From the NCBI RefSeq assembly GCF_900091725.1, contig NZ_FMBW01000040.1, positions 248,001-312,000 on the forward strand: a stretch of 64,000 nucleotides of DNA, in the 5' to 3' direction. This document shows positions 55,241 to 64,000 of the stretch, in pieces (positions within the stretch are counted from its first letter, which is position 1; every line of letters begins with the position of its first letter). The notes beneath the pieces are model-generated. The model was not told the origin of the DNA. It ran no database searches and worked only from the letters and a program-made list of their open reading frames with translations. This DNA is from Streptomyces sp. DvalAA-43. Lineage in GTDB: Bacteria > Actinomycetota > Actinomycetes > Streptomycetales > Streptomycetaceae. A program made the position numbers and the translations under genes.

Positions 55241-58200
55241 TCAGCCTTCTCCGGTACACGCCCTGTCCTCACCGGCCCTGATCCGGTCCAGTACGTCCGT
55301 GTACCGGGAGCGCCGGTCGGGGCGGGCGTGGGCGGCGGCGTTGCGGAGGGCGGGGACCGCCACCCCGGCCAGGGTGACGAGCCCCTCGGCGGCCGCCTCG
55401 CGCACGACGGCGTGCGGGTGCCCGAGCAGCCCGGTCACGGCGGGGATCGCGGGCTGCCAGCCCGCCCGGCAGAGCGTGTGGACCGCCATGCGCACCACGT
55501 CCGGCCGGGGGTCGTCCAGCAGGAGTTCGGTATGGCTCAGATGGGTCCGGCGGTCGAGCATCGTGCGTGAGGTGCGGTGGGCGCTCAGGCGGACCTTGGC
55601 CCGGGGGTGGGCGAGCAACTCGCGCAGCAGGCCGCGGAGTTGTGGATCGCGATCCGGTTCCGGGCCGGTGTGTGCGCCGGCCAGTTCCGTGAGTGCCCGG
55701 CAGATCTGCTCCGGTGTGCCGGTCCTGGCCGGCTCCAGCAGGTCCCGCCGGGTCGGGCGGTGCCCGGTCCCGGCGGGTACGGCCGCCCCGCGCTCGCGGA
55801 GCGCTGCCAGCGCCCGCTCGTCCTGCCGTACGGCGTCCGGGCCGCGCAGCGGGCCCTCGACGAGCAGGAGCCGGTCCGCGAGTCCGTCGTGCCCTTCCGC
55901 CCGCAGGCGTCGGCAGCTCCGCGTCAGCGCGGGGGTACGCAGGAGCGGGCGGCCGACGAGCAGGTCAAGGAAGCCCCAGGCTCCGGCGTCGAGGCGGTCG
56001 CCCAGGGCCCCGGCCAGCGCGTCGGCGGGGTACGCGCGCAGCGCGTCACGGATCGCCGGGCCCACGGCCGGAGAGGCGTGTTCCCACCACTCCAGCAGCA
56101 AAGGGACCAGCCGTCGCAGCGCCCCCGGGTCGAGCCGACCGGCCACCAGCGCGACCCTGTCACGCAGGATGCCGTCGCCTCGCAGCTCCGCCTCGTCGAA
56201 CGCGCCCAGTGCGCGGGCCAGATCGGCGTCGACGCGCAGGTCGACCCGGCCGCGCAGGTACGCGCGCAGCACCGCCTGCCGGGTCTCCGGTTCGGGCCAG
56301 CGCGCCAGCACCGGGGCGGCGGTCCGCCTGCGGTCCTCGGCGGCCGACCCCAGCATGGTCAGCAGCCGCTCCCGCAGGGCCGCCGAACGGGGCTGGTCGA
56401 GATCGTCGTCGCGTACCTGCCGTGGTGGCGCCGTCGTCGCGTGGGCGGTCTCGGCGACGGTCCAGGGCGGCGCGTCGAGGGGCTGGAGCAGCGTCATCCG
56501 GTCGAGCAGCGCGGGCCGGACCCGGGGGTCGGCGCCGCGGTGGGCCTCGATCAGCGCGGCCAGCCGGTCCCGCGAGGGCATCGATATCCATCCGTCGTCC
56601 CGTGCGCGGAACTCCTCCCAGGTGCCCGGTGCGCGGACCGTGTCGTCCAGCGCGGCCCGCCAGGCCCGGGTCCCGGCGGAAACGGGGGCGGCGGCGTTCT
56701 CCGGCACGGCGAAGGCCTCCCGGAGCACGGCGGTCTCGGCCCGCCAGGGGTCGGCGCCGAGCCGGGCGCCCGCGAGGGCCCGGTCGAGGTCGGCGCGGAC
56801 CAGGACCGCGCCGAGGCGGCGGAGCAGCGTCAGCGTGGACCGGCTCGGCGTGGCCGGTGCGGGGCGCAGCGCCCGTACGGCCGCGACGGCGGCCGGTCGC
56901 GCGGTGGCCGTCAGCAACGGTGCGACGGCTTCGAGTACGGCGATCAGATCGTGCCGGTCGTTGTCCCGGGCGTCGCCGAGCGCGTCCAGCAGGAGCGGGG
57001 CGGACCGGGCGAATGCCGTGAGCTCCGCGTCGTCCCGGGGCCCGGGGCAGATCCGTAGCGCGAACCGCACCACCTTGCGACGGAATGCCGTGTCGCGGGG
57101 CACCTTGTCGCGGAGTGCCTTGTCGCGGAGTGCCTTGTCGCGGGTCGCCGGACCGGTGTCGGCGAGGCGGAGCCAGTCGGCCAGCATCGGGCGCAGCTGT
57201 TCCGCCCGGCCGGGGCCGAGCGGCTCGTCCCGTTCGACGACCCGCAGCGCGACCTCGGGGTTCCACCCCCGGGCCACCAGAGCCTCGATGTCGCGGTCCG
57301 CCTCGCCCGCCGTCGACGACGGCTCTCCGGCGGCCCGTGCGGTGATCCCGTGCCTGGCCAGGGGAACCGCCAGATCGGCCACGTCGCCGGAGGCCGGTTT
57401 GACCAGGCCGGAAGCCACCAGCGAGAGCAGGGTGGCCGCCACCGGTGACGCCTGTTCGTCCAGCGCCAGGACCGAGCGTGCGGCGAGGACCCCGTGGAGG
57501 CCCAGGAGCAGCCGTATGCGGGTGTCCTCGTCCCGGCTGTGCTCGGCGGCGGCGACGAGGGTGGCCGCGTAGGCGTCGCCGAGGACGGCGCGCAGGGCCG
57601 TGCCGATCTTCTCGCGGAGAGCCGGGTTGCCGTCCTGTCCGAGCCGGAGGAGGAGCGCGGGGAGCGCGGCCGGGGTGCCCGCGCGGGCCAGCGCATCGGC
57701 GGCCGTCTTCTTGATGTTCATGTTCGGATGGCCGAGGCATGCGGCGATCGCGGCACTCGCCCAGTGGGCGCGGGCATGGCCCAGTGCCAGCAGTGCCTGC
57801 CGGACGGTCTGGACGTCCTGCGCCCGGGTCAGCGTGATCAGCGTCGCCGACAGCGCCTGGGCGTCCTCGCCCGTGGCATCGCGGGCGAGCAGGGCGATGG
57901 CGTGCTTGCGTACGTGCCGGTTCCGGTGGCGCAGCAGCCGGTGCACCCGCGCACGGGTGCCCGCCCAGGGGGCCCTGAGCAGCAGTTCGAGCAGGATCAC
58001 CTGCTCGTCGTCGGACAGCCCCGGGCGGTCCAGCAGATCCAGTGCCAGGGTCGCGACCAGCGCGTGCCCGGCCTCCCCGGCGTCCCCGGTGCCGAGCAGG
58101 CAGACCGGCCGTATCGCGCCCCGCGCGTGGAGCCGGCGGCCCAGGGCGGCCACGGCGTCCAGGACCTCCTGCGGCACCACGGGTTCGCCGGTCGGCTGTC

Positions 58201-60010
58201 CGTGCTCCCCCGTCCGGGGGGCCGCGCCCGGCTCCCTCGGCGCGGCCTGCCCGGCCACGACGCGCAGCAGCAGATCGGCGATGGCCGGGAGGGTGCCGGC
58301 GTTGCCGTGGGCCGCCAGCCGGCACAGCGCCGCCACCGGCTCGTCCGGGTCCAGATGGGAACGGAGCAGGGCCAGTTCCCGCTCGTCCGGGCCGCCGAGG
58401 TCGGCCGCGATGCGCGGCGGCAGGTCGACGGGGTCGAGCCGTACGAGAAGGGCGCGGCGCTGCTCCGGATCGCGGTTCAGCTGCCAGAGCAGTTCGAGGG
58501 CGCGGTGCCGTACGGCGCGCAGATGGGGCGCCGTCCCCTCCGTGGTGGCGCCCGGTCCGGTGGTGAGGCCCAGCCCTTCGCGCAGGGCCCGTACCGTCCG
58601 TTCGCCGCCGATCGCCTCCAGGGTGTCCAGGGCCTCGGCCGGTGCCGAGGGCAGCAGGGCGATCACGGCCTCTTCGGCGTCCTCGTGGCGCAGTTCGCGG
58701 ATCGCTTCGAGGAACGGCCCGGGTGCGGGGGCGGAAGGAAGCAGCCGTGCGATCGCGTCCCCGATCGGGAGGTCGCCGGGCCCCTGTCCGGCCAGGGCGA
58801 CCAGCAGGGCGAGCCGTCGTGGCCAGCCGGGATCGTCGGCCGGTGCGTCGGCGAGTACCCGGAGCGTCTCCCTGCGGGAGGTGAAGAGGATCGTCGCCAC
58901 GTCGCGGGGCGGAATCGAGTGGTCGGACAGGGCCAGGCCGATGACGGCGGGGACGTCCGGGCCGTCCGGGAAATGCCCGCGCCGGTGGAGACCGCGCAGG
59001 CAGGCCACGGCCGGGCCGCCGAGCAGCAGGGGGTCGCGCGCGGCGGCGGCCGTCAGCGCGCCGATGTCGTCGCGGTCCGCCAGATCACCGAGGAGTTCCA
59101 GCCCGCGCCTGCGAAGCCCCGGCGGGAGGCCGGGGTCCTCGACGGCCCCGCGCAGCAGGTCCCGGTGGCCGTGGCGCGCGGCGGCCGCGAGGGCGGCGTC
59201 GGCCACCTCGGGCCACTCCCGCACCGGGACGGCGGGAACGGAGGGCACATCACAAGCGGCGGGACCGGACGGAGCAGAGACGGCAGGACCGCCCGAGAGG
59301 AACCGTACGAGGAGGCCGGGCGGCAGCGGGTCCGTCGCCGCCCACGGCTCGGCGAGTTCGCCCAGCGCACCGGCTACGACCCGGGCGCTGTCGGCTCCCA
59401 GCAGCCCGATCAGGTCCTCCCGGACCAGCGCCGGGGCCAGCAGTCCGCTGTGCAGCCCCTGCCGGGCCAGCCGTACCGCCTCGGCCTGGAGCACCGGATC
59501 GCCGCTGGCCACCAACTCGTCCACGAGCCGCGCCGGCCGGTGCGTTCCGGTGATGTCCGCCCCCCGCACCGCCTGGTAGAGGAGCTCGCCCGGTTCCTCC
59601 TCGCGGAGCATGGCGGGATCGTGGAGCAGATCGGCCCGCAGCCAGGCGATCCGTACGGCCGTCGGCAGCTGCCGGGCCGTGCGCCACGGCGGCCGGGGGC
59701 GGCCCCTCAGACGGTGGCCGAGTCGCTCGTAGAGCCCGGCCAGGAGGAGATCCGGCTCCGGGAGTCCCGTCAGCGATGCGGGCAGCAGCCCGGCGAGTTC
59801 GGCCACCTCCCGGTCGTCGGACGGGGGGCACCGGGTGACGCGCTCGGTGAGCAGGACCAGGCCCAGATGGCACAGCCCGGGGTCCTCCTGCCGGATCAGC
59901 CGCCCCAGGTCCTGCGGTGAGCAGTCCCGTGCGTCCGGGAGCCCGTCGGGCCGGGCCGTCGTGGCCCTCCCCGTGACCTCGTGGAACTCTTCTTCGGCCG
60001 CCGTCCGCAT
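55241..60010 (-). CDS. Giant HEAT-repeat protein
   Basis: 1589 residues, no signal peptide or membrane helix. Helical repeats run through most of the chain; clear HEAT-like units include LLGHPHAVVREAAAEGLVTLAG near the C-terminus and CLGHPNMNIKKTAADALARAG in the middle. Low-complexity Gly/Ala/Pro linkers (PAVSAPSGPAACDVP) interrupt it. A run of five-residue repeats (RDKAL RDKAL RDKVP RDTAF) is encoded by 15-base tandem repeats. No catalytic domain is recognised. Probably a scaffold for proteins or nucleic acids; its function is unknown. It is a single gene, 133 bases from the GNAT gene. Confidence 0.85.
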   Translation of the reverse strand: MRTAAEEEFHEVTGRATTARPDGLPDARDCSPQDLGRLIRQEDPGLCHLGLVLLTERVTRCPPSDDREVAELAGLLPASLTGLPEPDLLLAGLYERLGHRLRGRPRPPWRTARQLPTAVRIAWLRADLLHDPAMLREEEPGELLYQAVRGADITGTHRPARLVDELVASGDPVLQAEAVRLARQGLHSGLLAPALVREDLIGLLGADSARVVAGALGELAEPWAATDPLPPGLLVRFLSGGPAVSAPSGPAACDVPSVPAVPVREWPEVADAALAAAARHGHRDLLRGAVEDPGLPPGLRRRGLELLGDLADRDDIGALTAAAARDPLLLGGPAVACLRGLHRRGHFPDGPDVPAVIGLALSDHSIPPRDVATILFTSRRETLRVLADAPADDPGWPRRLALLVALAGQGPGDLPIGDAIARLLPSAPAPGPFLEAIRELRHEDAEEAVIALLPSAPAEALDTLEAIGGERTVRALREGLGLTTGPGATTEGTAPHLRAVRHRALELLWQLNRDPEQRRALLVRLDPVDLPPRIAADLGGPDERELALLRSHLDPDEPVAALCRLAAHGNAGTLPAIADLLLRVVAGQAAPREPGAAPRTGEHGQPTGEPVVPQEVLDAVAALGRRLHARGAIRPVCLLGTGDAGEAGHALVATLALDLLDRPGLSDDEQVILLELLLRAPWAGTRARVHRLLRHRNRHVRKHAIALLARDATGEDAQALSATLITLTRAQDVQTVRQALLALGHARAHWASAAIAACLGHPNMNIKKTAADALARAGTPAALPALLLRLGQDGNPALREKIGTALRAVLGDAYAATLVAAAEHSRDEDTRIRLLLGLHGVLAARSVLALDEQASPVAATLLSLVASGLVKPASGDVADLAVPLARHGITARAAGEPSSTAGEADRDIEALVARGWNPEVALRVVERDEPLGPGRAEQLRPMLADWLRLADTGPATRDKALRDKALRDKVPRDTAFRRKVVRFALRICPGPRDDAELTAFARSAPLLLDALGDARDNDRHDLIAVLEAVAPLLTATARPAAVAAVRALRPAPATPSRSTLTLLRRLGAVLVRADLDRALAGARLGADPWRAETAVLREAFAVPENAAAPVSAGTRAWRAALDDTVRAPGTWEEFRARDDGWISMPSRDRLAALIEAHRGADPRVRPALLDRMTLLQPLDAPPWTVAETAHATTAPPRQVRDDDLDQPRSAALRERLLTMLGSAAEDRRRTAAPVLARWPEPETRQAVLRAYLRGRVDLRVDADLARALGAFDEAELRGDGILRDRVALVAGRLDPGALRRLVPLLLEWWEHASPAVGPAIRDALRAYPADALAGALGDRLDAGAWGFLDLLVGRPLLRTPALTRSCRRLRAEGHDGLADRLLLVEGPLRGPDAVRQDERALAALRERGAAVPAGTGHRPTRRDLLEPARTGTPEQICRALTELAGAHTGPEPDRDPQLRGLLRELLAHPRAKVRLSAHRTSRTMLDRRTHLSHTELLLDDPRPDVVRMAVHTLCRAGWQPAIPAVTGLLGHPHAVVREAAAEGLVTLAGVAVPALRNAAAHARPDRRSRYTDVLDRIRAGEDRACTGEG
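57103..57147. repeat. 15-bp tandem repeat within the HEAT gene
   Basis: CCTTGTCGCGGAGTG at 57103 and 57118, with a diverging third unit at 57133 and a weak one before 57103. In frame, so the protein gains or loses five-residue RDKAL units. Confidence 0.9.
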
Positions 60011-60073
60011 CGTCGGATGCTAACCGGGTGTGCTCCGGCGCCACCAACGGTTTCGGCCCCGCCCGTCCGTCGC

Positions 60074-60238
60074 TCAGTAGCCGCCGGATCCCACGTGATC
60101 GGCCAGTGCCAGGTCACGGGCGAAGGCCCGCACCCGCAGCAGGCACCGGGCGGCGAAGCGTACGGCCGGTGCGTGGTGCGGGCCGTAGGCCGCCGTCCAG
60201 AGTGCGGGAACACGCGCGGACGGCTGGATGTGAGTCAT
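60074..60238 (-). CDS. Possible small protein
   Basis: 54 residues from an ATG at 60238, MTHIQPSARVPALWTAAYG ... DHVGSGGY, with ordinary GC-rich third positions. It is rich in Ala, Arg and Leu and has no recognised domain. It lies between the HEAT gene and a LysR gene, divergent from the latter with 74 bases between. LysR genes often face the gene they regulate, so it deserves a look; homology is unknown. Confidence 0.4.
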   Translation of the reverse strand: MTHIQPSARVPALWTAAYGPHHAPAVRFAARCLLRVRAFARDLALADHVGSGGY

Positions 60239-60312
60239 ACATCCAGCTTCGACCCGCATCCGTGATCGGTCCAACAGATGGTTCAGCTGGCTGCGATCGA
60301 TAGCGTGGATGG

Positions 60313-61227
60313 ATGGAACTACGCCAGCTCCGCCACTTCATGGCAGTGGTCACGCACGGCGGTTTCACCGCCGCCGCCCGTGCCGAGTTGATCGTGCAGT
60401 CAGCGCTGAGCACCTCCGTGCGCAACCTCGAACGCGAGCTGGGCGCCGAGCTGTTCGACCGGACCGGACGGCGGGTGGCCCTCACCGAGGCGGGCCGGGC
60501 GCTGCTGCCGTCGGCCCGGTCGGTGCTCGCCGGGACGGAGGCGGCGCGGCACGCGGTGGCGGCCGTGACGGGGCTGGTCACCGGCCGGGTCAGGGTCGGC
60601 ACGATCCAGACGCTGACCTGCGTGGACCTGGCGGCCGAGCTGGCCTCGTACCACCGGTTGTGGCCGGGGGTGCAGATCTCGCTGCGCGAGGCGACGACGC
60701 CGGAGCTGGTATCGGGGCTGCGGGCCGGTGAGCTGGACCTCGCCTATCTCGCACCGGACGCCGCCGAACTCCCCGACGGCATCGTGGGGTTCGCGACCTG
60801 GCACGAGGACCTGGTGCTGATCACCGCGCCGGGCCATCGGCTGGCGAGTGCCGGGAGCGCCCTGCTCAAGGATCTCGCCGACGAGCCGTTCGTGGACTTC
60901 CGCGCGGGCACCGGCCTGGAGACCGCGGTGCGGAGGCTGGCCGCGCACTGCGGTCTGGAGCGCCGGATCACCTGCGACGTCACCCAGATCCGGCTGCTCG
61001 TCGATCTCGTACGGGCCGGGATCGGCGTGGCGATCGTGCCGCGCCGGATCGGTCAGGACGCGGGGCTGCCGTGCGTGAGCATCCGCCAGCCGGAACCCGG
61101 CCGCACCGTGGTCCTCGCCGGCCGGGCGCCCCGGCCCCGCAACCCGGCGGCGGAGGCCCTCCTCGACCGGCTGACCGGAGGTACGGCGGATCCGGCGGGA
61201 ACCTCAGGAAGGGCAGGCACGGCCTAG
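60313..61227 (+). CDS. LysR-family regulator
   Basis: 304 residues. The winged helix is ELRQLRHFMAVVTHGGFTAAARAELIVQSALSTSVRNLE; the effector domain begins VRVGTIQTLTCVDLAAELA and contains the usual hinge (GIVGFATWHEDLVLITAP). Co-inducer unknown. Its stop codon overlaps that of the convergent TetR gene (CTAG). It faces a possible small ORF and no other target, so its regulon cannot be read from position. Confidence 0.9.
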   Translation: MELRQLRHFMAVVTHGGFTAAARAELIVQSALSTSVRNLERELGAELFDRTGRRVALTEAGRALLPSARSVLAGTEAARHAVAAVTGLVTGRVRVGTIQTLTCVDLAAELASYHRLWPGVQISLREATTPELVSGLRAGELDLAYLAPDAAELPDGIVGFATWHEDLVLITAPGHRLASAGSALLKDLADEPFVDFRAGTGLETAVRRLAAHCGLERRITCDVTQIRLLVDLVRAGIGVAIVPRRIGQDAGLPCVSIRQPEPGRTVVLAGRAPRPRNPAAEALLDRLTGGTADPAGTSGRAGTA

Positions 61228-61817
61228 GGGCGCAGCGCGCGCAGCAGCAGGTCGGCCAGGTGGTCGGCGACCTCCTGCTGGCTGAGCGGGCCGTCGGGCC
61301 GGTACCAGGTGGACAGGTGGTGGACCGAACCGAAGTGGTAGTCGACGATCAGGTCGGCCGGGGTGGCCGTGGAGAACACCCCGCTGCGCTGGCCCTCCTC
61401 CACCAGGGCCCGGAAGCGCTCGTGGTAGCGGCGCCGCTCCACCCGGACCTGCTTGTTCTTCTCCGGGCTCAGGTGGTGCATGGAGCGGAAGAAGATCGAG
61501 GCGTCGTCGAGGTTCTCGATCGTCGTGACGACCACGTCCGCCGCGGCGTCGCGCAGCCGCTGTTCGACGGGGGCGTCGGCGTCGGCGAAGGCGTCGAGGC
61601 GTTCCTGCTGGAGGCGGAGGACCCGGGCGTAGACCTCTTGGAGGAGGTCCTCCTTGGAGCCGAAGTAGTGGTAGAGCGCGCCCTTGGTGACGCCTGCGGC
61701 CTCGACGATCTCCTGGACCGAGGTGCGGTCGTAGCCCTGCTCGGCGAAGAGCCGGGTGGCGGCGGCCAGCAGCCGCTGAGGGACGGGAGCCGTGTCCCCG
61801 TCCGTCGCCTTGGCCAT
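61224..61817 (-). CDS. TetR regulator of the acyl-CoA ligase operon
   Basis: 197 residues from the ATG at 61817 (MAKATDGDTAPV), which has AAGGAAGG nine bases upstream. An ATG at 61850 would add 11 residues and overlap the ligase stop as ATGA, but has no ribosome site. The HTH is TSVQEIVEAAGVTKGALYHYFGSKEDLL and the C-terminal domain is helical. It is the third gene of an SDR/acyl-CoA ligase/TetR run. By analogy with actinobacterial fatty-acid regulators it may bind acyl-CoA and control this operon and perhaps the kinase/ACAD operon (inference). Confidence 0.9.
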   Translation of the reverse strand: MAKATDGDTAPVPQRLLAAATRLFAEQGYDRTSVQEIVEAAGVTKGALYHYFGSKEDLLQEVYARVLRLQQERLDAFADADAPVEQRLRDAAADVVVTTIENLDDASIFFRSMHHLSPEKNKQVRVERRRYHERFRALVEEGQRSGVFSTATPADLIVDYHFGSVHHLSTWYRPDGPLSQQEVADHLADLLLRALRP

Positions 61818-61846
61818 TGCCGCCACCTTCCTTCCGCGTGAGTCCG

Positions 61847-63505
61847 TCATCGGGGGGAACGCAGTTCCCGCCTGAGGATCTTCCCACTCGCCGTCTTCGG
61901 CAGTTCGGCCAGGATCTCGACCTCGCGCGGGTACTTGTACGCGGCGAGCCGCTCCTCGCAGTACGCGCTCAGCTCTCCGGGCTCGGCGGAGGCGCCGGGC
62001 CGGAGGCTGACGTAGGCACGGACGGTCTCGCCGCGGTAGGCGTCGGGGACACCGACGACGGCCGCCTCCCGGACCGCCGGGTGGGTGTAGAGGACGTCCT
62101 CCACCTCGCGCGGCCAGACCTTGAAGCCGGAGGCGCTGATCATGTCCTTCTTGCGGTCGACGACATAGAGCCAGCCCGCGCCGTCCATGAAGCCGATGTC
62201 ACCGGTGCGCAGCTCGCCGTCCGGGAAGGCGGCGGCGGTGGCCTCGGGGAGCCGCCAGTAGCCGGAGACGACCTGCGGGCCGCGGACCGCGATCTCGCCC
62301 TGCTCCCCGAAGGGCACCTCCGCGCCGTTCTCGTCCAGGATCCTGACCACCGTGTCGGGGCCGGGGACGCCGACGGAGAGGGTCCCGGAGACCGGGTCGA
62401 CGGGGGCTTCGCGCTCCGGCGGTACGGAGGCGCAGGGGGCGGTGCACTCGGTGAGGCCGTAGCCGTTGCGGATGTACGGGCCGAAGCCCGCGCGGAACTT
62501 CTCGACCAGTGCGGGCGGCAGCGGTGCCCCGCCCGAGGAGATCACCCGGAAGGAGGCGAAGTGATCGGGGGTGGCGTCGGGGTGGGCGGCCAGCGCCATG
62601 AAGGCGGTGGACGGGCCCACGGTGTAGGCGGGGCGGTGTGCGGCGAAGGCTTCCAGGACGACGGCCGGGTGGAAGCGGTAGGCGAGGACGAGGGTGCCCG
62701 CGTTGGTGAGGCAGGCGGCCAGCTGGCACACCATGCCGGTGATGTGGAAGAGCGGGGCGAGCGCGAAGTAGGAGGAGCCCTCGGCGACGGGGTGCCCGGT
62801 CCGCTGGCGCTCGGCGTTGACCATGATGTTGGCGTGGGAGTTCATGGCGCCCTTGGGAGTGCCGCTGGTCCCGGAGGTGTAGCTGATCAACGCCACGTCG
62901 GCGGAGGCGGGTTCGCGCCCCTCGGGGGCCTTGATGCCCCGCCGGGCGACGGCGACCAGATCCTCGGCGTCCTCGGGCACGGGCAGCCGGTCGAAGCCCA
63001 GCACCCGCTCGTCGTTCCGCGTCTGGAGGTCGAGCTCGCTGGTGGTCAGGGCGATCCGTACCGTCGGGGCACCGGCCGCGGTGTCCCGCAGATACGCCTC
63101 CCAGGCCCGGTCCGCGCAGATCAGCGCGGTGACCTCGGCGTCCTTCAGTACATGGCCGACCTCACCGGACTTGTACATCGGGTTGAGCGGGACGACCGTG
63201 GCGCCGGCCTTCCAGGCGCCGAGCAGCGCGAGGACGAACTGCGGGGTGTTCTGCAGCATGATCGCGACCCGGTCGCCGCGCTCCAGGCCCGCGGCGGCGA
63301 GATGGCCGGCCACCGAGTCGGAGAGCGCGTCGGTCTCGCGGTAGCTCAGGCGTCCGTCGAAGTAGGCGAGCGCGGGGTGTCCGGGGCTGCGGGCGGCGGA
63401 CTCCCGGAAGGCGTGGACGAGCGTGGCGGCGGGGCTGACGGGGGCCCGCTGGGCGTCGCTGAGCAGGGAGACCCATGGCCTGGCCGCGTAGATCGACTCG
63501 GTCAT
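61847..63505 (-). CDS. AMP-forming acyl-CoA ligase
   Basis: 552 residues, ANL superfamily. The phosphate loop is YTSGTSGTPKGAM, the adenylate motif GYGLTECTAP, the hinge/A8 region DIGFMDGAGWLYVVDRKKDMI, and the C-terminal catalytic Lys lies in LPKTASGKILRREL. It activates a fatty or aromatic acid to its CoA ester through an acyl-AMP. The ATG at 63505 overlaps the stop of the upstream SDR (ATGA). Substrate not assignable from sequence; the neighbouring regulator and SDR suggest lipid metabolism. Confidence 0.93.
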   Translation of the reverse strand: MTESIYAARPWVSLLSDAQRAPVSPAATLVHAFRESAARSPGHPALAYFDGRLSYRETDALSDSVAGHLAAAGLERGDRVAIMLQNTPQFVLALLGAWKAGATVVPLNPMYKSGEVGHVLKDAEVTALICADRAWEAYLRDTAAGAPTVRIALTTSELDLQTRNDERVLGFDRLPVPEDAEDLVAVARRGIKAPEGREPASADVALISYTSGTSGTPKGAMNSHANIMVNAERQRTGHPVAEGSSYFALAPLFHITGMVCQLAACLTNAGTLVLAYRFHPAVVLEAFAAHRPAYTVGPSTAFMALAAHPDATPDHFASFRVISSGGAPLPPALVEKFRAGFGPYIRNGYGLTECTAPCASVPPEREAPVDPVSGTLSVGVPGPDTVVRILDENGAEVPFGEQGEIAVRGPQVVSGYWRLPEATAAAFPDGELRTGDIGFMDGAGWLYVVDRKKDMISASGFKVWPREVEDVLYTHPAVREAAVVGVPDAYRGETVRAYVSLRPGASAEPGELSAYCEERLAAYKYPREVEILAELPKTASGKILRRELRSPR

Positions 63506-64000
63506 GCGCCGGTCTCCTCCCACTTCCGCTGGAGGTGGTTCATGCTGCCGAGCCAGTGGTCGGTGTCCTGGGCTCGGGCCCGGTAGTAGCCGCCGACCTC
63601 GGGGTGCGGCAGGACCAGGAAGCGGTCCTCGGCCATGGCGTCGAAGAGCGCGTCGGCGACCGCCTCGGGCTCGATGGCGCTGGGGGCGAGGACCAGCTCC
63701 CCGGCCGATCCGGCGGCGGTGAGCATGTCCGTACGCACGCCCTGCGGGCAGATCGCGTGAACCTTGATGCCGCGGTGGCGGTAGGTGAGCGAGAGCCATT
63801 CGGCGAAGGCGACGACGCCGTGCTTGGTGACGCTGTACGGCGCGGCGCCGATCATCGTCAGCAGTCCGGCGGCGGAGGCGGTCGAGACGAAGCGGCCGCT
63901 GCCGCGCTCCAGCCAGTCGGGCAGCAGCGCCCTGGCAGCGCGGACATGGGCCATCACATTGACGTCCCAGGCCGCGGCCCAGACCTCCTCGTCCGCGAAG
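63502..64000 (-). CDS. Short-chain dehydrogenase (partial, runs off window)
   Basis: The C-terminal 165 or so residues of an SDR; the start lies beyond the right edge. The visible part contains NVMAHVRAARALLPDWLE, the catalytic Ser region FVSTASAAGLLTMIG and YSVTKHG, with the final segment VADALFDAMAEDRFLVLPHPEV typical of large SDRs that reduce fatty-acyl or steroid substrates. It is the first visible gene of the operon with the acyl-CoA ligase and TetR. Confidence 0.88.
   Translation of the reverse strand, partial: FADEEVWAAAWDVNVMAHVRAARALLPDWLERGSGRFVSTASAAGLLTMIGAAPYSVTKHGVVAFAEWLSLTYRHRGIKVHAICPQGVRTDMLTAAGSAGELVLAPSAIEPEAVADALFDAMAEDRFLVLPHPEVGGYYRARAQDTDHWLGSMNHLQRKWEETGA

Noticed and set aside
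57494..59920. 808-codon open frame antisense to the HEAT-repeat gene
   Set aside because: High GC leaves antisense frames free of stops. The predicted protein is Gly/Arg/Gln-rich without any domain, while the minus frame shows HEAT repeats and proper third-position bias.

Overview
The window is a 64 kb piece of a high-GC actinobacterial chromosome, almost certainly Streptomyces. The evidence is very high GC at third codon positions, many GTG starts, mycothiol genes (mshC, mscR), a chaplin pair (chpC, chpH) and F420-type oxidoreductases. I see no integrase, transposase, phage module or CRISPR array. Most of the region is chromosomal core with catabolic cassettes inserted between conserved blocks.

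Layout. 0.1-4.8 kb: mshC sits downstream of a conserved actinobacterial trio of unknown role (histidine-phosphatase/phosphomutase, DUF3090 protein, PI3/4-kinase-like protein), all on the minus strand, with corA divergent. 4.9-11.4 kb: ferritin-like protein, F420-type oxidoreductase, aldo/keto reductase, a RecD-like protein whose ATPase motifs are eroded, and two small conserved proteins. 11.4-14.0 kb: chpC, chpH and an M20 peptidase. 14.2-18.6 kb: tRNA-Leu(GAG), a GH2 beta-galactosidase and a pseudouridine synthase. 18.6-22.5 kb: a mycothiol-dependent formaldehyde pair (MBL hydrolase plus mscR) and a multicopper oxidase. 22.5-26.6 kb: amidohydrolase and APC permease with a divergent TetR regulator. 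26.6-29.4 kb: gluconate genes gntR, gntK, gntP.

30.2-40.0 kb holds the most complete pathway. Eight plus-strand genes, mostly overlapping by 1-4 bases, encode every step from 3-hydroxyanthranilate to pyruvate and acetyl-CoA: 3-hydroxyanthranilate 3,4-dioxygenase, ACMS decarboxylase, semialdehyde dehydrogenase, 2-aminomuconate deaminase, oxalocrotonate decarboxylase, oxopentenoate hydratase, hydroxyoxovalerate aldolase and acetaldehyde dehydrogenase. A divergent MHS-type transporter plus carboxylesterase probably handles uptake and release of the substrate. 40.2-47.8 kb carries an acyl-CoA oxidase, a LysR regulator, a ketosteroid-dehydrogenase-like flavoprotein, a DMT transporter, a TetR regulator and a 3alpha,20beta-hydroxysteroid-dehydrogenase-like SDR.

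47.8-64.0 kb: Nudix hydrolase, two DUF202 membrane proteins, quinone reductase, glucarate dehydratase, an APH-like kinase plus acyl-CoA dehydrogenase pair, a frameshifted GNAT acetyltransferase, a 1589-residue HEAT-repeat protein, a LysR regulator, and a TetR/acyl-CoA ligase/SDR operon that runs off the right edge. The 43-57 kb stretch is notable for short tandem duplications, mostly in spacers and at gene ends. The most attractive open questions are the mshC-linked trio, the degenerate RecD-like protein, the source of 3-hydroxyanthranilate, and the HEAT-repeat giant.
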